From positions 1-64,000 of the forward strand of contig NZ_FNRG01000020.1 of assembly GCF_900107835.1 (NCBI RefSeq): a DNA stretch of 64,000 nt. Direction: 5' to 3'. The position numbers and the translations under genes are program-made. The notes beneath the pieces are model-generated. The model was not told where the DNA came from. It did not search any database and saw only the letters and a list, made by a program, of their open reading frames with translations. This DNA comes from Oribacterium sp. KHPX15 (GTDB lineage Bacteria > Bacillota > Clostridia > Lachnospirales > Lachnospiraceae). How positions within the stretch are numbered: the stretch's first letter is position 1; each line of letters starts with the position of its first letter. Shown here piece after piece: positions 1 through 6,527 of the stretch.

Positions 1-249
1 TACAAATTCAAATATGAAAGCATAATGAAACGCCGTGGTAAGAAACGTGCTATCATTGCGATCGCCAGGATGATCCTTACAGCTGCCTATCAAATGCTGT
101 CTACAGGCGAAGTATGGAATCCAACCGATCTTTACAAAATTGATATGCCAGAACCTCTCAAAGAAAAACAGAAGGAAAAGGCTATCAAACAAGCCATGAA
201 ACTCTTAATTGCCGAAGGAATACTAAAAGAATCCCCGATAGCTTCATGA
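1..249 (+). CDS. IS110-family transposase, C-terminal end (5' end outside window)
   Basis: The reading frame is open from base 1 and ends at 249, so the gene enters from the left. The visible ~82 residues contain KRRGKKRAIIAIARMIL and TGEVWNPTDLY, typical of the C-terminal tail (transposase_20 region) of IS110-group DEDD/serine transposases, which move a circular intermediate without terminal inverted repeats. The catalytic parts lie outside the window, so activity cannot be judged. The neighbourhood to 5 kb holds several gene remnants, as expected beside a mobile element. Confidence 0.85.
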   Translation, partial: YKFKYESIMKRRGKKRAIIAIARMILTAAYQMLSTGEVWNPTDLYKIDMPEPLKEKQKEKAIKQAMKLLIAEGILKESPIAS

Positions 250-380
250 CATTATTCTAAATAATCAATATTATTGCTAAACGCTATTCTTTGGATAGCT
301 TGTTTAAGTGCGCCAGTTTATGGCTGTCCTCTACTATCTTTCACACTACTACTCTAAAGCCGGCAGCCCCCAAATCTGCC

Positions 381-450
381 GGCAACCCTCTGAAAACCGA
401 TGATCAGATAATATGCACTCTATCATCTTTATATAATAAACAAACCGGCT
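381..450 (+). repeat. Direct repeat, copy 1 of 2
   Basis: Bases 381-450 match 2375-2441 over about 67-70 positions, with an identical core GATGATCAGATAATATGC. Copy 2 leads into the terminator of the MBL-rubredoxin gene. The pair brackets the HTH gene, the amidohydrolase remnant and the MBL gene. Confidence 0.75.
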
Positions 451-550
451 ATAATAATGTTCTGCAGCGGGGTTTTATATGGTAGGCATTCGGGAATGAC
501 ATTAAAAAAAGCAATGCGCTATGTTTTTCAGGAGATATGCCATAAATATA

Positions 551-579
551 TTGACACAAAATTCACTTAATGCTATGCT
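551..579 (+). promoter_or_regulatory. Sigma-A type promoter of the small HTH gene
   Basis: TTGACA at 551-556 and TATGCT at 574-579 are separated by exactly 17 bp. The start codon of the HTH protein lies 39 bp downstream of the -10 box, leaving a short leader with a G-rich ribosome site. Confidence 0.75.
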
Positions 580-617
580 TGTGTCACAGTGCATATGGCA
601 CAGAGAGGGGCGATATC

Positions 618-902
618 ATGAAAAAAATGACAATTGAAGATGCTTTAAAAAGAATCAAAGAGTTGGAAGACGAAAACGCAAGGCTCAAAGAAGAACTTGA
701 ATACTACAAAAATAGAAAAATCGGCGGAAGAAAGAAACATGACGAGCAGTGGATGCAGGGCTATAATGACTTCGTTGTCCAGTATGAAAGTGGAAAGACC
801 ATAATGGAGATTGTAGATACCGGTTTATGCAGCCGTAGGACAGCTTACAGATACAAGACTTATTACGATGAGCTCAATAAGATGAAAGATGATAAACAAT
901 AA
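618..902 (+). CDS. Small coiled-coil / helix-turn-helix protein
   Basis: 94 residues from the ATG at 618, chosen over an upstream in-frame ATG (570) because that one lies inside the promoter and a GAGAGGGG ribosome site precedes 618. Residues 1-35 form a charged heptad pattern (coiled coil). Residues ~40-85 resemble the recombinase/resolvase-type HTH, ending SRRTAYRYKTYY. No catalytic domain is present. It may be a small regulator or an accessory protein of a mobile element; the precise role is unknown. Confidence 0.65.
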   Translation: MKKMTIEDALKRIKELEDENARLKEELEYYKNRKIGGRKKHDEQWMQGYNDFVVQYESGKTIMEIVDTGLCSRRTAYRYKTYYDELNKMKDDKQ

Positions 903-1017
903 TTACGGAACTATGTGAATCTCAATCCTGTATCTGAAGCAAAGCGTTATTTTCCAGCTCCGCAACCTGATGAGCAAATCTAAAATATATTTGTCCTGCC
1001 GCTGTAGGAATCATCTT

Positions 1018-1039
1018 TCTGTTTTTACGTAAAAACAGA
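1018..1039. repeat. Perfect 22-bp palindrome at the edge of a gene remnant
   Basis: TCTGTTTTTACG and its exact reverse complement meet with no loop at 1018-1039. It directly abuts the first recognisable codons of the amidohydrolase remnant, so it may mark a rearrangement joint or be a regulator site. Confidence 0.6.
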
Positions 1040-1040
1040 C

Positions 1041-1238
1041 TTGCTCCAACATTATTTTCAAGTTTGGAAAGGTCTGGGAAATGACGGAAAGGTATTGAAA
1101 GGACTTTGGAAGGCGAAAGAAAGAGGCGTTTTATTTGATGCCAGCAATGGTCGCAGCAACTTCGATCTTGACGTGTGTAAGGAAGCCTTGGCTCAGGGTT
1201 TCACACCTGACATAATAAGCAGTGACAAAAACACCTAA
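1041..1238 (+). pseudogene. Amidohydrolase (dihydroorotase-like) remnant
   Basis: About 65 codons, with KERGVLFDASNGRSNFDLDV and FTPDIISSD, match the late part of the metallo-dependent amidohydrolase/deacetylase group, where a GHG-type loop is followed by IStD. A full enzyme would have ~370-420 residues and metal-binding HxH, Lys and His motifs; none of the N-terminal part is present, and no credible start or ribosome site precedes it. I read it as a decayed fragment. Confidence 0.7.
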
Positions 1239-1383
1239 AGCTTAAAGAAATAAATGATAAATATTCTGACCAGGTGATCATGACTCATTAATGGGCAAGT
1301 CAGCTTATGTGTTCTGATAATTGGGCCGACAATATATTTAGTTGACTTATAGGAGAAAAATGCTTTTCGCAGGAGGAAACAGA

Positions 1384-2319
1384 ATGATCATTAAAGCTGT
1401 AAAACTATTTGAAAATGGATTCATGACACAGTTCCTTGCATTTGGCGGAGAAGGAAAAGAGGGTATAGACCCGGGCAAAAAATATCGGTCGAGCCTTCAG
1501 AACTATGTGATCGATACCGGAAGTGAAGTCATACTTGTAGATACTGGTGTGCCTTCTGAAATGCCGGAACAGGTGCCGGATGAGAAAACCATGATTTATA
1601 TGGGAAAGAAAGTGGCAAATTATGTGGATGCACTTGCTGATGCCGGGTATAAGCCTGAGCAGATCAGCAAAATTCTGATAACCCATAAACATGCCGATCA
1701 TACCGGAGAATTGCGCGCTTTTCCAAATGCAACGATTTATGCTGCAAGAGAAGAATGCAAGGCAGATGAACTTAAAACATTTTCAAATGTTGTGCCCGTG
1801 GACTTTACGGATGGAGCCTATAAGAACTTTAAAGCCTCAAAGAAGATTGCCGACGGGGTCTGGTTTATTGAGGCGAAGGGACATACAACAGGCAACAGCA
1901 TTGTGATCGTGGAGGACGGTAATCTGTTTTACATGATCCATGGGGATGTAACCTATACAGATGAAGCACTTTATGAAAACAAGCTTTCCATTGTGTTTGA
2001 GGATGTTAAAGCTGCAAGGGATACTCTGGATGCGGTACGAGAATTTATAAAGAACAACCCTACGGTATATCTCTCTACACATACACCGCTGGGATATGAG
2101 AACCTCGAAGAGAAGAAGGTTATCGATCTCGATAATCCTCCGGAGAGTAAGCCTGTAGGTGAGATTTCGGTCGGTAAGGCAACTGGTAAGTACGTTTGCA
2201 CGGTTTGCGGATATATTTACGATCCTGCTGAAAATGACGGTATAGCTTTTGAGGATTTACCGGATGATTGGAAATGTCCAAAATGCAGGCAGGGCAAAGA
2301 AAAATTCAACAAAGCGTGA
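1384..2319 (+). CDS. MBL-fold metallohydrolase fused to a C-terminal rubredoxin
   Basis: 311 residues from the ATG at 1384, preceded by AGGAGGAAAC. Residues 1-~250 are a metallo-beta-lactamase fold of the lactonase/flavodiiron-like branch; THKHADH (100-106) is the HxHxDH metal motif and later histidines fit the di-metal site. Residues ~268-311 form a rubredoxin: CTVC at 272/275 and CPKC at 298/301 hold one iron. A rubredoxin tail suggests a redox or oxygen/peroxide role in an anaerobe, but the flavodoxin domain of true flavodiiron proteins is absent. Monocistronic, with its own terminator. Confidence 0.85.
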   Translation: MIIKAVKLFENGFMTQFLAFGGEGKEGIDPGKKYRSSLQNYVIDTGSEVILVDTGVPSEMPEQVPDEKTMIYMGKKVANYVDALADAGYKPEQISKILITHKHADHTGELRAFPNATIYAAREECKADELKTFSNVVPVDFTDGAYKNFKASKKIADGVWFIEAKGHTTGNSIVIVEDGNLFYMIHGDVTYTDEALYENKLSIVFEDVKAARDTLDAVREFIKNNPTVYLSTHTPLGYENLEEKKVIDLDNPPESKPVGEISVGKATGKYVCTVCGYIYDPAENDGIAFEDLPDDWKCPKCRQGKEKFNKA

Positions 2320-2374
2320 TTTAAGCTTTGCTTTCTGCTACAGGCTTTGATCAGATAATCAGTATAAAATATTC

Positions 2375-2441
2375 GGTAATCCTGTGGAAACCGATGATCA
2401 GATAATATGCGCTCAATCATCTTTATTTAAATCAAACGGCT
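2375..2441 (+). repeat. Direct repeat, copy 2 of 2
   Basis: Partner of 381-450. It begins 55 bp after the MBL-rubredoxin stop codon and its last bases form the left arm of the terminator stem at 2433-2468. Confidence 0.75.
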
Positions 2442-2468
2442 GGATCATGTCGATCTAGCCGTTTTTTT
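2433..2468 (+). terminator. Intrinsic terminator of the MBL-rubredoxin gene
   Basis: AACGGCTGGATC pairs with GATCTAGCCGTT across a 5-base loop and is followed by a run of seven T. Confidence 0.85.
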
Positions 2469-2490
2469 ATACTGATTGTCCGTCCGGAGT

Positions 2491-3225
2491 TTAGTCTAAG
2501 CGGTCTCCGTTACCATATATTTCCGCAAACCTGGCAGAAAAAGATGAAGAGCGGCCACCTGCATAAAGATGTGAAATGTCTCCAAAAGAAGAAACTCTGA
2601 ACTGAGCTATCCCCTTACGTCTTTCTTCTGAGTATATCACGGTGACAGAAGAGGGAGCGGCACAAAAACCATGCCAAAGCTGCATGGGAGAGATGTGCAG
2701 AAGGTGAGCCAGAAGAACGCATTCTACGCCGAAGTGACAGAATAAAGCTATAGTATCCGTATTGGCATTTTCAACCCGAAATAAATTATTATCATGACGG
2801 TAGCCATGATTTAAAAGAAGTTCATCCAAACCGGAAGTAACTTTATGAAATGCTTCAGGGACAGGGCTTTCTTTGAAAACATTGGCATCCAACCAATGAT
2901 CAGCATCGTAAAAAAGAGGTTCCTGTGTCCAGTCCTGAGGCAGCCAGTCCCATGAAATCTTCTTTTGGTTTTTTACGTCCGGTCTGTTGATCAAAGCTTC
3001 ATTGAATTCTCGCAACCAGGGAAGTGTAACTGCTGGTTTTTCGAATTTTTTCAGAGTAAGGGAAGCAGTATCCTGAGCACGTCCCATTGGTGAAACATAA
3101 AAATCCCTGATGTCTTCTGTTTTGTAAAGACGTTCTGCCAGAAGTGCTGCTTCTGTCCATCCGGTTTCTGTAAGTGTATCATGTTCGTAGTCCGGGTCTC
3201 CATGTCGAATGATCAGTAATTTCAT
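2491..3225 (-). CDS. Histidine phosphatase family protein
   Basis: 244 residues. LLIIRHGDPDY at the N-terminus carries the RHG phospho-accepting histidine (residue 8), followed by LTETGWTEAALLAERL and SPMGRAQDTA, as in the phosphoglycerate-mutase-like superfamily. The second conserved histidine is in ALFCHFGVE. The substrate is not readable; relatives include broad-specificity phosphatases. It lies convergent to the MBL-rubredoxin gene and appears to be a single-gene unit. Confidence 0.85.
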   Translation of the reverse strand: MKLLIIRHGDPDYEHDTLTETGWTEAALLAERLYKTEDIRDFYVSPMGRAQDTASLTLKKFEKPAVTLPWLREFNEALINRPDVKNQKKISWDWLPQDWTQEPLFYDADHWLDANVFKESPVPEAFHKVTSGLDELLLNHGYRHDNNLFRVENANTDTIALFCHFGVECVLLAHLLHISPMQLWHGFCAAPSSVTVIYSEERRKGIAQFRVSSFGDISHLYAGGRSSSFSARFAEIYGNGDRLD

Positions 3226-3322
3226 AAAATGTCTCCAACGAATAAGCGATATAGCAATTATTATCGTATGAGTAAATGCGTTTGTCGAGAGTCAATTCTT
3301 CAGTAATCCTTAGTTCTTGATA

Positions 3323-3484
3323 TCAGAGAAATATTCCAAAATAGTCCTGAATGTAATCAATGAAAGCAGATACGGCATTTGAGATATACCTGTCCGGATG
3401 ACTCAGGATGTAAAATGTTCTGAGACTCTCCTGATCCTGAAGCTTGAAATAGTTGAGATTTGAATCCTCATATTGTAAGTGCTG
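3323..3484 (-). pseudogene. LysR-type regulator C-terminal remnant
   Basis: Reading the minus strand gives about 53 codons before a stop at 3323-3325. They include LRTFYILSHPDRYISNAVSA, typical of the end of a LysR substrate-binding domain. No winged-helix N-terminus lies upstream and a stop precedes the fragment, so it is a leftover of a gene that may once have controlled a neighbour. Confidence 0.65.
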
Positions 3485-3589
3485 TTAGCTTTGTGGTAAG
3501 CATGATACTTCTTCCGATTTTCTACCCGTTCTATTGAAATCGTAAAAGCTTGAAGTGAAGGAAAGAAATACATAATATATCAGGTGCAG

Positions 3590-3625
3590 AAGTGGGTGGC
3601 ATACGTGTTTGCCACTCACTTTTAT
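3590..3625 (+). terminator. Probable intrinsic terminator
   Basis: AAGTGGGTGGCA pairs with TGCCACTCACTT across an 8-base loop, followed by TTATTTTAG. No intact plus-strand gene precedes it, so it probably served a lost gene. Confidence 0.5.
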
Positions 3626-3662
3626 TTTAGAATTTTTTTAGAAATAAAATGAAGAAAGCCTA

Positions 3663-3693
3663 TTGACCTGGAGTAAACTCCAGGATGTATAGT
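3663..3693 (+). promoter_or_regulatory. MerR-type promoter with 19-bp spacer and operator dyad
   Basis: TTGACC (3663-3668) and TATAGT (3688-3693) are 19 bp apart, longer than the usual 17. The dyad CCTGGAGT-AA-ACTCCAGG (3667-3684) sits between them. Over-long spacers with a central dyad are the mark of promoters that MerR-family activators untwist (established). It lies 58 bp before the small lipoprotein gene. No merR gene is in the window. Confidence 0.8.
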
Positions 3694-3750
3694 GAAGATG
3701 TCGAAAAGTTTTGAAGACAGTAAAGCTTTCTCCGAATAAGAGAGGATTAT

Positions 3751-3942
3751 ATGCTAAGAAAAAATATCAGTTTGGTCCTGTGGCTGATTCTTATATGTAT
3801 TTTTACGGCATGTGGAAATGGCACAGCAAACGCTTCAAATTCATGGGCGTATACAAGACTTGGAAAGATTAATTTATCACAGGAAGAACTTGAAAAATTG
3901 CTAAGCCATGGTGATGTCACTATCACATTAGGCATAAATTAG
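3751..3942 (+). CDS. Small putative lipoprotein
   Basis: 63 residues. A hydrophobic signal peptide ends in a lipobox-like FTAC (Cys ~21), leaving only ~42 mature residues including a short charged helix (SQEELEKLL). A GAGAGG ribosome site precedes it and only 8 bp separate it from the flavodoxin gene, so it is probably the first gene of the MerR-controlled unit. It matches no family I recognise and could be a truncated longer lipoprotein. The antisense ORF is less likely. Confidence 0.5.
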   Translation: MLRKNISLVLWLILICIFTACGNGTANASNSWAYTRLGKINLSQEELEKLLSHGDVTITLGIN

Positions 3943-3950
3943 GAGGACTT

Positions 3951-4490
3951 ATGGCAAAGAAAGTATTGATAATTGAAACAAGTTTAAGACAAGATAGCAA
4001 TTCTGACAAACTTGCAGATAGCTTTTCGATTGGGGCAAAGGATGCCGGAAACGAAGTGGAAGTTGTTTCGTTAAAAGGAAAGAATATCGGTTTCTGTACC
4101 GGATGTTTTGCCTGTCAGAAGCTGGGATATTGTACTATCAAAGACGATGCAAATGAGGTCACTGAAAAGATTTTGGAAGCAGACGTGGTTGTATGGTCTA
4201 CACCTATCTATTACTACGAGATGAGCGGACAGATGAAGACCATGATAGACCGTGCAAATTCTCTTTACCCAAGAGATTATAAATTTAGAGATGTTTACCT
4301 GCTGTCTGTGGCTGCGGAAGATGAGGATTATGTAGACGAGCATGCTGTTGGTGGCGTACAGGGCTGGGTAGACTGTTTTGAAAAGGCAGAGTTCAAAGGA
4401 AAGGTTTTTGCCGGCGGTGTAAATGACCAAGGCGATATCGAAGGACACAAAGCATTAAAGGAAGCTTATGAAATGGGCAGATCCGTATAA
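3951..4490 (+). CDS. Flavodoxin-fold NAD(P)H-dependent oxidoreductase / iron-sulfur flavoprotein-like
   Basis: 179 residues. KKVLIIETSLRQDSNSDKLA is the FMN-phosphate loop of the NADPH-dependent FMN reductase fold, CTGCFACQKLGYC is the cysteine-rich segment of this group, and STPIYYYEMSGQMKTMIDR is its conserved flavin-binding stretch. A cytoplasmic two-electron reductase of quinones, nitro compounds or other electrophiles is likely. Location behind a MerR-type promoter suggests induction by electrophile or thiol stress (inference). Confidence 0.85.
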   Translation: MAKKVLIIETSLRQDSNSDKLADSFSIGAKDAGNEVEVVSLKGKNIGFCTGCFACQKLGYCTIKDDANEVTEKILEADVVVWSTPIYYYEMSGQMKTMIDRANSLYPRDYKFRDVYLLSVAAEDEDYVDEHAVGGVQGWVDCFEKAEFKGKVFAGGVNDQGDIEGHKALKEAYEMGRSV

Positions 4491-4768
4491 GGAGAGTATC
4501 TGAGATGATAAGAAAGCCATACCTTTTGATAAGATTAAGGATTTCTTTGAGTATAATTTGAAATAATAAAGTTTGAGGACAAGGTTAGAGCGCTACATAT
4601 CTGATGACGGAATGCCTGAGAAGGATACCGATTTTATAAGGAAATAGATGGATTGATGAGGTTGAAAGATGAATAAAAAGAAAAAGATAAAGCTAAAGGA
4701 AAAAAAGATTTTGCAGGTGGCTCAGGATTCGGATATGATTATAAAAAAGAAACCTTAAGGAGGCTCAC
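4491..4768 (+). other. Probable decayed coding sequence between flavodoxin and cupin genes
   Basis: Several short plus-strand pieces look protein-like but are out of frame with one another. One (4576-4647) reads RYISDDGMPEKDTDFIRK before a stop; another (4677-4766) ends GGSGFGYDYKKETLRRLT. A 29-codon Lys-rich ORF (4669-4758) overlaps them. This suggests a lost gene of the same operon; the family is not identifiable. Confidence 0.35.
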
Positions 4769-5116
4769 ATGAAAAATACCAAAAATGCAATATGGACATT
4801 CAATAAGGATATAGATTTTGAAGAGTGCGGTAAAGGCGTAAAGAGAAAGATTCTCAGTTATACCGACGAAATGATGGTGGTTGAGAATCATTTTGAAAAA
4901 GGCGGTATCGGTGCCATGCATTCTCATCCACATACCCAGATCACCTACATAGTCAGTGGTAAGTTTGAATTCACAATAGGTGAAGAAAAGAAGATAGTAA
5001 GTGCGGGAGATACTCTTTTAAAGAAGAACGGAATTGAGCATGGCTGTGTGTGCCTTGAGGAAGGTATACTGCTTGATTGCTTTAATCCAATGAGAGATGA
5101 ATTCGTAAAAGATTAA
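4769..5116 (+). CDS. Cupin-domain protein
   Basis: 115 residues behind a perfect AAGGAGG. The single cupin barrel shows motif 1 as MHSHPHTQITYIVSGKFEF (metal ligands His/His/Gln-Glu region) and motif 2 as GIEHGCVC. Small cupins of this kind bind a divalent metal and serve as dioxygenase-like, isomerase or sensor proteins; the substrate cannot be told. Last gene of the MerR-promoter unit, ended by a strong terminator. Confidence 0.85.
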   Translation: MKNTKNAIWTFNKDIDFEECGKGVKRKILSYTDEMMVVENHFEKGGIGAMHSHPHTQITYIVSGKFEFTIGEEKKIVSAGDTLLKKNGIEHGCVCLEEGILLDCFNPMRDEFVKD

Positions 5117-5124
5117 TAAATTAA

Positions 5125-5169
5125 AGATAAAATGGCTCATCCGTTTTTGGCGGATGAGCCATTTTATCT
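5125..5169. terminator. Bidirectional intrinsic terminator
   Basis: A perfect 19-bp stem, AGATAAAATGGCTCATCCG with its complement, and a 7-base loop lies between convergent genes and can serve both the cupin gene and the PucR-type regulator. Confidence 0.9.
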
Positions 5170-5231
5170 CAAGCTTAAACTATTAACCCATCGAGAAAAG
5201 TTTGGGTATCACCTGAAAATGTCGGCATTGT

Positions 5232-6356
5232 TTACCCGATCCATATCTTCGCAGCAGCTAGTGACACATATATTGCATCCATCTTAGTGAAGTCAATCCC
5301 GAAGGTCTTTTCCAGCTGATTGATCCTGTATTTTACAGTATTGAGATGGAGGTTCATGGCGTCTGCGGTTTTTTGTTTGGAGCAGTTAAGCTGAACATAG
5401 TGTTTTAATGTCTCGAAATATTCTGTTTTATATTCCGCGTCATACTTCAGTATCTCAAGTATTTCCGGCATGATGAAGGCTCCCGCTTTATCACCGGAAC
5501 CAAGGCGTATGCATTCCTGAATAAAGGCATCATAGTGGTCTTTGAAGTATTCGGCTTTACCGTTTCCGTTTAGAAGAGCTATGTCTGCCTGGATCGCATA
5601 GGATTTTACCAAATGTAATTTCGCAAAGGGAAGGCTGTATCCAAGCCGTACTTTTTTTCTGATAAGCCGGTCAGGTATATCATGCCCATTGCATAGAAGA
5701 ATATAGCATTGGTTGCTGATTATGGCACCGACAAGCGTTGGGTCGGAGCTTCTTATATCCACAAGGAATGCCCGGAGTATCTCGATGCGTTCTTTGTCCT
5801 TAACATCAGCCTTAACTATATGATAGGGCGGCTTTCCCAGGTATCCGACATTCTCAAGGATTTTTCGTCCGGTGTGTTCTGATTCCGGTGTGTCTTGTAA
5901 GAGTAATGCCAATGCCTGCTCATAGGTGGTTCCCGGTGTTTCCGATGAGACCCTCAGATACACGGCAGCGGCATTGCTTATATTGATGACTTCGTCTTCA
6001 GTCATATTTTCATGGAGAACAATGGTGAGTTTTCCTATGGGTCGTCTCTCGTAAATGATATCCATGATCACAATGTCTTCATCTATATGATCATCATGTA
6101 AGAAGACGGGTTTTCGATTTCCGCTTACTTTTTCCAGAAGTCCGTTATCAACCCAGGCATTAACTCTTTCCATGGTTTTGCCGGCGTCAAAATCGATGAG
6201 ATAATCCCTGGCATCCGGATCATGTGATTGGGCCAGAACCCTGTAAGAGCCATCCATTATCCAAAAAGGATTTTTAATGTTTAAGGCGCAGGCATCCACG
6301 AAACTCTGCAGATCCTTTGATTTTGTTATTATTTCAAATAATTCCTGTTTATTCAT
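5232..6356 (-). CDS. PucR/CdaR-type transcriptional regulator
   Basis: 374 residues from MNKQELFEI. An upstream in-frame start (6446) would add 30 residues read through a terminator hairpin and is rejected. The N-terminal ~150 residues resemble a GAF-like sensory domain (FWIMDGSYRVLAQS). The C-terminal ~60 residues carry the PucR HTH: TADAMNLHLNTVKYRINQLE. Such regulators answer small metabolites. The upstream, same-strand reductase lipoprotein is a plausible target (inference). Confidence 0.85.
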   Translation of the reverse strand: MNKQELFEIITKSKDLQSFVDACALNIKNPFWIMDGSYRVLAQSHDPDARDYLIDFDAGKTMERVNAWVDNGLLEKVSGNRKPVFLHDDHIDEDIVIMDIIYERRPIGKLTIVLHENMTEDEVINISNAAAVYLRVSSETPGTTYEQALALLLQDTPESEHTGRKILENVGYLGKPPYHIVKADVKDKERIEILRAFLVDIRSSDPTLVGAIISNQCYILLCNGHDIPDRLIRKKVRLGYSLPFAKLHLVKSYAIQADIALLNGNGKAEYFKDHYDAFIQECIRLGSGDKAGAFIMPEILEILKYDAEYKTEYFETLKHYVQLNCSKQKTADAMNLHLNTVKYRINQLEKTFGIDFTKMDAIYVSLAAAKIWIG

Positions 6357-6362
6357 AAGGAT

Positions 6363-6368
6363 GATTAT
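6363..6368 (-). promoter_or_regulatory. -10-like box immediately before the PucR-type start codon
   Basis: On the minus strand a perfect TATAAT ends 6 bp before the ATG, with no clear -35 box and no ribosome site between them. If used, transcription would begin at or very near the start codon, giving a nearly leaderless mRNA. Confidence 0.35.
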
Positions 6369-6370
6369 AA

Positions 6371-6416
6371 CAAAAAAGACGGAGAAAAAGCATTTGGCAT
6401 GTGCTTTTTTCCGTCT
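6371..6416 (-). terminator. Intrinsic terminator of the reductase lipoprotein gene
   Basis: On the minus strand AGACGGAAAAAAGCA pairs with its near-complement across a short loop, followed by TTTTTTG. It separates the reductase gene from the PucR-type gene. Confidence 0.8.
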
Positions 6417-6527
6417 AATCTTTTCTGCCCACAATTTATTGCTCAATCCGCCGGTGATGGTTAGCTAAGATTTGACCAATGTTTCAGGAACAGTAGGGTT
6501 TAATTTTCTTTTAAGGTGATCATTCAA

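Larger units (their letters stand above)
250..617. other. Non-coding stretch after the IS110 end
   Basis: No convincing gene. It holds an 8-bp perfect stem (359-366 with 376-383), one copy of a ~70-bp direct repeat (381-450), and the promoter of the small HTH gene. The right boundary of the IS element is probably here but cannot be placed, because IS110 elements lack terminal inverted repeats. Confidence 0.5.
3226..3750. other. Long intergenic stretch: gene remnant, terminator and MerR-type promoter
   Basis: This 525-bp stretch holds no intact gene. It contains the C-terminal remnant of a LysR regulator (minus strand, 3323-3484), a hairpin with a T-rich tail (3590-3625) and a MerR-type promoter (3663-3693) for the genes that follow. 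Confidence 0.6.

Noticed and set aside
291-485. 64-codon plus-strand ORF after the IS110 end
   Set aside because: No ribosome site, overlaps the repeat, and amino-acid composition is not protein-like.
3747-3935. 62-codon minus-strand ORF opposite the small lipoprotein
   Set aside because: Lacks a ribosome site; the plus-strand frame has GAGAGG, a signal peptide and fits the operon.
6277-6468. 63-codon plus-strand ORF across the PucR start
   Set aside because: Antisense to PucR and the terminator; no ribosome site.
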